The notes under the pieces: model-generated
What the model saw: only the letters and a program-made list of their open reading frames with translations
Databases searched by the model: none
Told to the model about the DNA's origin: nothing
Shown: piece by piece, positions 57,539 to 64,000 of the stretch
How the letters are laid out: every line of letters starts with the position of its first letter
Position numbering within the stretch: the stretch's first letter is position 1
Position numbers and translations under genes: made by a program
Origin: Siphonodentalium dalli
Taxonomy: Eukaryota > Mollusca > Scaphopoda > Gadilida > Siphonodentaliidae
Assembly: GCA_032622095.1 (NCBI GenBank)
Contig: CP136064.1
Coordinates: 137,161,954 to 137,225,953, forward strand
DNA: 64,000 nt
Direction of reading: 5' to 3'

Positions 57539-58854
57539 CAAAGCTATGGGAGGCCAATTTCACATTTAATAATGAATTGCGCTTAAGCGCAATTGATTGG
57601 GCTTAAGCGCAAATAATTGCGCTTAAGCACAATCAATTGCACTTAAGCGCAAATACCACATATTGTGCTTAAGCGCAAATACCACATATTGTGCTTAAGC
57701 GCAAATAGGGCATTTACGCTCAAGCGTAATTAATTGCGCTTAAGCGTAATTGTGACTACTATCTAACCTACCCATAAACTATTAGCATGACCTGGTGTAT
57801 CACCTAGCAACACAAGATGAGCATTGGGCTAATTTTGACCTGTACTCAACAGTCAAACTGTGAGTATGTGTTCAACAAGGAGAATCCACTAATTACATAT
57901 TATCAGCATCCCTCTATCCAAAGAATTGATGTGGCCTTCCCGGAACTCTAGTAATGTTTTGTATGATGCTTTTAATGTATTTTTGCACAGATTTTAGCCT
58001 TATATCCTTTTAGCCTTTATCCCATACATGCATGCGGTGTCACTGCATGAGAGCTTTCTTACCTCATACAGTAATGCTCTATTTAATCGACTTCTTAACC
58101 ACAGCAGAATTATGGGTAACTTTTCAGGATTTAGTCAGAAATATGGCTTGTTGCCATTCATCGAAAAGCTCTCGAGAGATTTCCGATGAATGGTAACAAG
58201 CCATATTTCCGAATAAATCCTGAAAAGTTATCCATAATTCTGCTGTGGTTAAGGAGTCGATTAATTAGAGCATTACTGAATGGTTTACTTATTGACTTAA
58301 ATTAGGGGGAAAAAACCCTTTTTCATATTATCAGCATCCCTGTCCAAAAAATGCTGTGTAATTACTGGAGCTTTGGTGTCTCAGTCCTGAAGCTCTAGTT
58401 TTTCTTATTAAATCAGCAGCTCTTGCACAAATCTATAGTATTTCCATGATCATATTGTGTGAATGTGGTGTCACCGAGGGCTTGCTTCCCTCATATGGTG
58501 TGCCTGTATACTCGAAAATTGAAGAAAATCAATGTCGCCCCAACTAACACAGAAAGTAATGCTATTGCAAGTAGCCCCAACTAATATATACCGAAGATAA
58601 TATAATGCTATCACGAATCGCTCCAACTAAAACAGAAGGTGATACTATTGCGAGTCAGCCATTTTGATAAAGAAGTTGGGCTAGCTCTCTACCCATCCAA
58701 ACCAATGAAACCAAGAAGTGACATGTCAATAGGAGTTAATGCTAAGTTATGGAGAAACCTATTTATTCACCAGGGGTGTTTTGTTACATATAACCATGAA
58801 TTGCGCTTAAGCACAATTAATTATTAAATGTGAATTTGGCCTCCCATACAAAGC
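57539..58854 (+). mobile_element. TIR element A with 6-bp duplication
   Basis: The element 57545-58848 (1304 bp) begins TATGGGAGGCCAATTTCACA and ends with the inverted form TTTGGCCTCCCATA. It is flanked by CAAAGC at 57539-57544 and 58849-58854. Subterminal zones have many AATTGCGCTTAAGCGCAATT palindromes, mainly on the left (57575-57750). No transposase: the open frame at 58639-58827 (62 codons, MILLRVSHFDKEV) matches nothing I know, although it is kept almost unchanged in element B. A TA-flanked MITE is nested at 58069-58278. Six-base duplications are known for few superfamilies (IS3EU, Dada); assignment is left open. Confidence 0.85.
58069..58278. mobile_element. Foldback MITE nested in element A
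   Basis: 210 bp, almost a perfect palindrome: CAGTAATGCTCTATTTAATC at the left is mirrored at the right end, and the centre near 58175 reads CTCTCGAGAG. TA stands on the left; the right flank is AA, a change from the TA kept in the copy in element B. TA duplication and palindromic form fit a mariner-like MITE. Confidence 0.82.
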
Positions 58855-59031
58855 ATCTATCAGTACATCTACATGTACATACACAGGCACCTGGGGGAAA
58901 AAACTGAATTACCAATATAGACTATACAGTGAGTATACCAGTCACTGGTATAGTCCATATTGGTATTATTGTATTTTTCTCCAAGGGCTTGTGAGTAGAT
59001 GTATTCATAAAATATCAATTGGATAAAACAT
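58855..59031. repeat. Palindromic spacer between elements A and B
   Basis: Itself partly symmetric: 'accaatatagactatac' and 'tatagtccatattggt' pair around about 58940, and 'tgggggaaaaaa' mirrors 'tttttctccaagg'. Contains no gene. It belongs to the second direct-repeat unit, perhaps with a small fold-back insertion. Confidence 0.6.
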
Positions 59032-60228
59032 TCATTGTATGGGAGGCCAAATTCACATTTAATAATTAATTGTGCTTAAGCGCAATCAATTGCGCTTAAG
59101 CGCAATTCATGGTTATATGTAACAAAACACCCCTGGTGAATAAATAGGTTTCTCCATAACTTAGCATTAACTCCTATTGACATGTCACTTCTTGGTTTCA
59201 TTGGTTTGGATGGGTAGGGAGCTAGCCCAACTTCTTTATCAAAATGGCTGACTCGCAATAGTATCACCTTCTGTTTTAGTTAGAGCGATTCGTGATAGCA
59301 TTATATTATCTTCGGTATATATTAGTTGGGGCTACTTGCAATAGCATTACTTTCTGTATTAGTCGGGGCGACATTGATTTTCTTCAATTTTCGAGTATAC
59401 AGGCACACCATATGAGGGAAGCAAGCCCTCGGTGACACCACATTCACACTATATGATCATGGAAATACTATAGATTTGTGCAAGAGCTGCTAATTTAATA
59501 AGAAAAACTAGAGCTTCAGGACTGAGACACCAAAGCTCCAGTAATTACACACCATTTTTTGGACAGGGATGCTGATAATATGAAAATAGGGTTTTTTCCC
59601 CCTGATTTAAGTCAATAAGTAAACCATACAGTAATGCTCTAATTAATCGACTCCTTAACCACAGCAGAATTATGGATAACTTTTCAGGATTTAGTCGGAA
59701 ATATGGCTTGTTGCCATTCATCGGAAAGCTCTCGAGAGCTTTTCGATGAATGGCAACAAGGCATATTTCCGACTAAATCCTGAAAAGTTACCCATAATTC
59801 TGCTGCGGTTAAGAAGTCGATTAAATAGAGCATTACTGTATGAGGTAAGAAAGCCCTCATGCAGTGATACCGCATGCATGTATAGGATATTAACATAGTA
59901 AAGGCTAAAATCTGTGCAAAAATACATTAAAAATATCATACAAAACATTACTAGAGTTCCGGGAAGGCGACATCAATTCTTTGGATAGAGGGATGCTGAT
60001 TCCTTGTTGAACACATACTCACAGTTTGACTGTTGAGTACAGGTCAAAATTAGCCCAATGCTCATCTTGTGTTGCTAGGTCATACACCAGGTCATGCTTA
60101 TAGTTTATGGGTAGGTTAATTAATTGCGCTTAAGCGTAAATGCCCTTATTGCGCTTAAGCACAATATGTGGTATTTGCGCTTAAGCGCAATTCATTATTA
60201 AATTTGAATTTGGCCTCCCATATCATTG
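59032..60228 (-). mobile_element. TIR element B with 6-bp duplication, inverted to A
   Basis: The element 59038-60222 (1185 bp) has the same TATGGGAGGCC ends and is flanked by TCATTG at 59032-59037 and 60223-60228. Its reverse complement aligns to element A over its length; the main difference is fewer GCGCTTAAGCGC units near 60125-60190. The different duplications prove two separate insertions and not one duplication event. The frame at 59076-59267 (minus) is the same 62-63-codon text as in A. Confidence 0.85.
59629..59838. mobile_element. Foldback MITE nested in element B
   Basis: 210 bp, flanked by TA on both sides (59627-59628 and 59839-59840). Same palindrome as in element A (centre CTCTCGAGAG near 59735), at the matching internal position, so the MITE was in the ancestor of both elements. 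Confidence 0.85.
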
Positions 60229-60660
60229 TGTACATGTATATCGACAATACATGTTACATGTATGTCTCAAGTAAATAACTTTGTACTACGGTACAGTAAT
60301 TGATAATCTCAACGCGGTTACCATTGAACATGTGGACTATTGAACCCTCAAACTATTGAACTTCTTGACAATCGAACCCATCATACTACTAGTAATGACC
60401 ACTCGGTCTAACGCACTGTCATTGAATCATCATAAATATGATTGAGGTACATGTAATAATGTACATAATTGCGGTAATGGTTATGTGACCCTATGAATTG
60501 CTCCAAGCTATATTTCTGCTTTAAATTTCAATCAAATTATCCCTATTGTATGGACTTATCGAGTTTTGGTTTTCATCCAAAAAGCCAAATTGCACTGAGA
60601 AACTATACACATGTAAATGTATTAAGAGACCTCCATTTGCAATGAGTTAGGCAGTGATGC
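60229..60660. repeat. Continuation of second direct-repeat unit
   Basis: In same-orientation match with 56990-57420: 'ctcaaactattgaacttcttgacaatcg', 'ggttatgtgacc' and 'tttgcaatgag' are shared. It closes the interrupted second unit after element B. Confidence 0.65.
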
Positions 60661-62323
60661 AGTGTGCAACTGCACCAATTCTATAAACTTAACCCACAAA
60701 GTGACATACTAGTATCATGGTATATCCCCAAATAGAACATATGGTACATGTACATGGTAAGTACTGTAAAGAATGATCTGGCTGAAAGGCGGTCATGAGA
60801 AAAATTAATGCGGTTTACCGTGGTTGAAACACTGCAGTAATTCACTTGGTTACAACAAAAATATTACTGCAGTAAGATTTAATACCAGCAGATACTGCAT
60901 TAGTATTGAAATGGCTTGGGTTTTTCATAGTTGACTAATCGACAGTACAAAAATCAAGTCGAAGTAGACTAATCGACAACACAAATTTCCATGGAAAACT
61001 TCCAATTTACTATGTGGTTATTGAGTTAAAATCAATGAGAGATAACTGCAATTCCCATTTTTTGTGGGACTGTAATGATTCATAGCGAATTCATGCATTG
61101 TATTGGGATACACTATCAATGATACGCATATCATGATATCATGTGTATTGCGATACAGGAAATCAAATAATTTTTTAAGATGGGAATGTGTAAATTTAGA
61201 GCAAAACCTGCAATTTTCAAAGTTTAAATGTCTATTATGCGTGTAAATTCTTTGGGTTCATGAAATGGAAAAAAGGTTGTAGGAGGTGTTCGTAAACCGG
61301 ACTTAAAAATTGGTGTCGCCTTATGTGTATTTAGCTCATATAGTTAATTATTAAAGGTGCTCAATCAGATTCGATGGTCCCCATATAATCAGATTCCAAC
61401 AACATTTTTTTTAGAAATGCTGCTTCAGTTATCAGAATCGATTAATTGCCCAAAAATAATGCTAACCACTGTCAACTGCATGTGTAGTATAAAATTGCCC
61501 GATACATTATATTTATCAACATGCTGTTCGATGAAGTTTGGCCTTATTATCAACACAAAGCCTCTTGATTTTAGAGTTATCCATCTTCATCTGCAATTTG
61601 GTCTGAGACCGTCGGCTCGTCAAATTTTTCTGGGCCACTATTAAGTCTCGATGAACTGTATCCAGTATAAACATGTTAAACCTGATAATAATTAGAGAAT
61701 GCAGTCCCTGTTGACATGCGGTATCCGCTAGTAATCTTACCACAGTAATATGTATGTGATAACCAAGTTAATTGTTTTACCACAAAAATTCTGAATTTTA
61801 TCGAGACATTTTGAAACTATAAAAAAAAATTCTGGTGTGGTTACAATGTCAACTTAAAAAAAAAATTCATTTAAACATCGCATGAAAAATACAACCTAAC
61901 TGCAAATGTGAGGTGGACCACATTCTGCAGCGGTATAACTGACTGCGGTTGATCACATGAACACGCCTGAATACTGCAGTAATACCCGATGGTCAACCTT
62001 TATAAGGCGAGTTGATTAATTAAAGCATAGCTGTAATTTTACATGTATGTTCTATGGACTTTGTTGGGGAAAGAGAATATAGCTGTGCGAAAATGGATGA
62101 TATTTCCCCACCTCAGCAGGTGTCGATTACAGAAAAATATACCAAACATACCAGTAGTCTGTTAATCCTGATGTGCAAAGTTAGAAATTTTTCAATCGAA
62201 ACCTCATAAAAAAAAATATAAATTGAGTTCTCAATTTTCAAACACTTCTAGGAAATTGTTAAAAAATATTGTTAAAAGATGCCCATTCGATTTGACACTG
62301 TAAATATACCCCTGTTCAAGTGT
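60661..62323. other. No recognised gene
   Basis: Several CTGCAGTAA/TTACTGCAG boxes near 60830, 60880 and 61975. The open frame 61357-61644 has no family features. Confidence 0.4.
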
Positions 62324-62435
62324 TCCTGCTAATGTGCTATGATATGCGGTTGGGTCCTGCTGAATTGCTATGAATTGCGCTACCCGCATCATAGCAATTC
62401 AGCAGGACCACCAGCATCATAGCATATTAGCAGGA
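62324..62435. repeat. 112-bp foldback palindrome
   Basis: The left half TCCTGCTAATGTGCTATGAT mirrors the right end, and inside it GGTCCTGCTGAATTGCTATGA mirrors the other side; the loop is near 62380. Each arm contains two 'cctgct-aat-tgctatga' phrases, so it is a palindrome made of a direct repeat. No target duplication seen. Confidence 0.75.
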
Positions 62436-62938
62436 CCACTTGGCCAGTGGTAAAATAGTTTGTTTTCCATACGGATATGTGTTTTCAAATAATCATGTAA
62501 TGATATCTAACATACATGTATATGATCCCATTTATATGTTTTATTCATCACGGTCAGATAAACTTTGTATACAGACAGTTTTACCAAACTTAGAATTTTG
62601 ATTAGGTGCCCAAACCAAAATATCAAAACATCACCTAACTCAGTGGTATTATAAAGAAGCTCAAACTGTAATACTGTATGCTTTCATTGTAGCTGTAATT
62701 ACTAGTATTAAAAATGTGCTCAATAAAGTTTGTTTTATCATTTATGGTCATTTGGAATTTGGATGCTATTTAATTCTGTTTATCTATATAATTGGCTGCA
62801 CTGCTAAATTTTGACTCATTTCAGTCATTGATGTCAGTACATGTAGTCCATCGGAATGGCGAACACAATCAAAGACAAATTACAAGAGGAAATACAACAA
62901 ATCAATTTGATGTGCACTAAAACAGATACAGTAATGTC
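62436..62938. other. No recognised gene
   Basis: AT-rich, unique, stops in all frames. Confidence 0.4.
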
Positions 62939-63090
62939 CTAAGTAATCGACCCCTTAACCACAGCAGAATTATGTGTAACTTTTCCGGATTTAGTCGGAA
63001 ATATGGCTTGTTGTCATTCATCGGAAAGCTCTCCCCGAGTTACCCATAATTCTGCTGTGGTTAAGGAGTCGATTAATTAGAGCATTACTG
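62939..63090. mobile_element. Third foldback MITE copy, internally deleted
   Basis: 152 bp with the same CAGTAATG ends and TTAACCACAGCAGAATTATG arms as the MITEs in elements A and B, flanked by TA at 62937-62938 and 63091-63092. The right inner arm is shortened ('ctccccgagttaccc'). It is free of any element A/B sequence, so the MITE family moves independently. Confidence 0.82.
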
Positions 63091-63092
63091 TA

Positions 63093-64000
63093 GTTACAAA
63101 TGTATGTCTAGCCTCTTGTGAAGTGTTGTGTCACTAATAAGATCTTTAATTCACATACATGTACTATATACCCGTTCAAGCGTTTACAAGTGTCAGACAT
63201 CGAGAAACCAACCAAAAGTTTTGGTAGTATATAGGCTAGCACTGCACCTGGGCTACATTACTGTAAGTGATTATAATGTACCGGTACTATTTTTTTATTC
63301 TGCTGTGAAAGTTTTGCTGAATGAAATTTAAGTTTACCCCGATATTCTAAGTCTGCTCGACTAAGATGGGGTTTTTCTCGAAAACTGATAGATATCTGAA
63401 TATACATGTACGTCTTCCACTGGTTGGTATAACCTCTAAATTGACCAATTTTAATTGATTAGACTAACCCTGGTATGGAAAACTCTAATTTTTATAGCCC
63501 GATGAGCGGTTTACTGATGCCCGCCGGGATTTATTGCCCACAGTGGTGATGATATGATGACCAGCGTTGTGCATGGCATATGTTTATCCAGGTAGTAGTA
63601 AGAATGCTACCATACATTCCAAACATTCATTAAATATCTTATTAATAGTAACCCAAACTACACAAGAGACTAGTTTAACGTAAATATAGCTATGTTCTAA
63701 TTAAACTAGAGGTGTGACTGTCCCAATGGGACTACGGATACCCCCCTGTTTTTAAAATACTAAGATGTTTCACATGTCAGTAAACATTTAGTTAAAATAA
63801 TAAAATAACAGTTCCCATTGCAGGTGTACAACCATAACCCTAATCTTAAACCTATTGACCGAAAAATGTAGGAATAAAAGCTTGGACAAAATTTTGTATG
63901 TTGCGAAAAAATTTCTAAGTTGTAAAAGGGGAATAACTCCACCAAAAAATGTCGGACAGACGTCATAATCGCAGGTGCACAGGTTCCCATGGTACTTAAT
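63093..64000. other. No recognised gene
   Basis: Non-coding, with short frames (63128-63331 plus, 63760-63990 minus) lacking features. The last 150 bases contain 'gttgtaaaaggggaataactcc ... ggacagacg' wording of the dispersed bivalve repeat type. Confidence 0.4.

Noticed and set aside
57575-57750. CRISPR-like regular repeats
   Set aside because: The GCGCTTAAGCGC units are palindromic, irregularly spaced and at a transposon end in a eukaryotic genome; no spacers of constant length.

Overview
This is nuclear DNA of an animal, most likely a bivalve mollusc. There are no bacterial-style operons. Long AT-rich stretches carry degraded non-LTR retrotransposons, DNA-transposon derivatives with terminal inverted repeats, and minisatellites. 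Two dispersed repeat types resemble ones I know from bivalve genomes: a 'cat-c-CGGAAACCA ... CATAACTC' unit array ending in 'CCCCTGAAATTTTCGGGGGAC' pieces (55.9-56.5 kb), and a 'TTAGCTCAT ... GTCCGTCCGTC' segment (10.3 kb). The species assignment is inference.

Host coding sequence is minimal. One 135-bp exon (13192-13326, +) with an AG acceptor and a GT donor encodes transmembrane segment 5 and the following loop of an SLC6 (sodium/chloride-dependent neurotransmitter-type) transporter. A degraded stretch at about 51.1 kb may be a remnant of the last transmembrane segment of the same family.

Retrotransposons: (1) a Tx1/L1-like LINE, 1247-4955 (+), broken by frameshifts, a nonsense codon and a deletion; (2) a more decayed relative, about 7999-9370 (+); (3) the most complete LINE, 15444-23473 (+), with an SGNH-esterase-like ORF1 and a very long ORF2 whose N-terminal extension holds 96-codon tandem repeats and a polyaspartate tract before the endonuclease, reverse transcriptase and zinc-knuckle regions; (4) a 5'-truncated relative at about 33838-36125 (+); (5) a different LINE on the minus strand, 36494-38194; (6) a truncated minus-strand tail, 25539-26401, bounded by a 12-bp target duplication; (7) a tail remnant at about 44150-44563 (+).

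DNA transposons and palindromes: a Harbinger-like element (16507-18042) sits in LINE 3 a few codons after the ORF2 start; a TTAA-flanked element (14444-15402) abuts its 5' side; a hAT-like foldback MITE with an 8-bp duplication lies at 38701-38909; a TIR element with an internal duplication occupies 46318-48772; and two copies of a 1.2-1.3 kb element with 6-bp duplications (57545-58848 and 59038-60222) lie in opposite orientation and form a 2.7-kb inverted repeat, each carrying a nested TA-flanked foldback MITE. A second giant inverted repeat spans about 24.18-29.74 kb and has a minisatellite that reverses orientation at its centre.

The rest is non-coding sequence with several tandem repeats. 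Nothing here looks like a working multi-gene pathway. The interest lies in transposon architecture, nested insertions and large palindromes.
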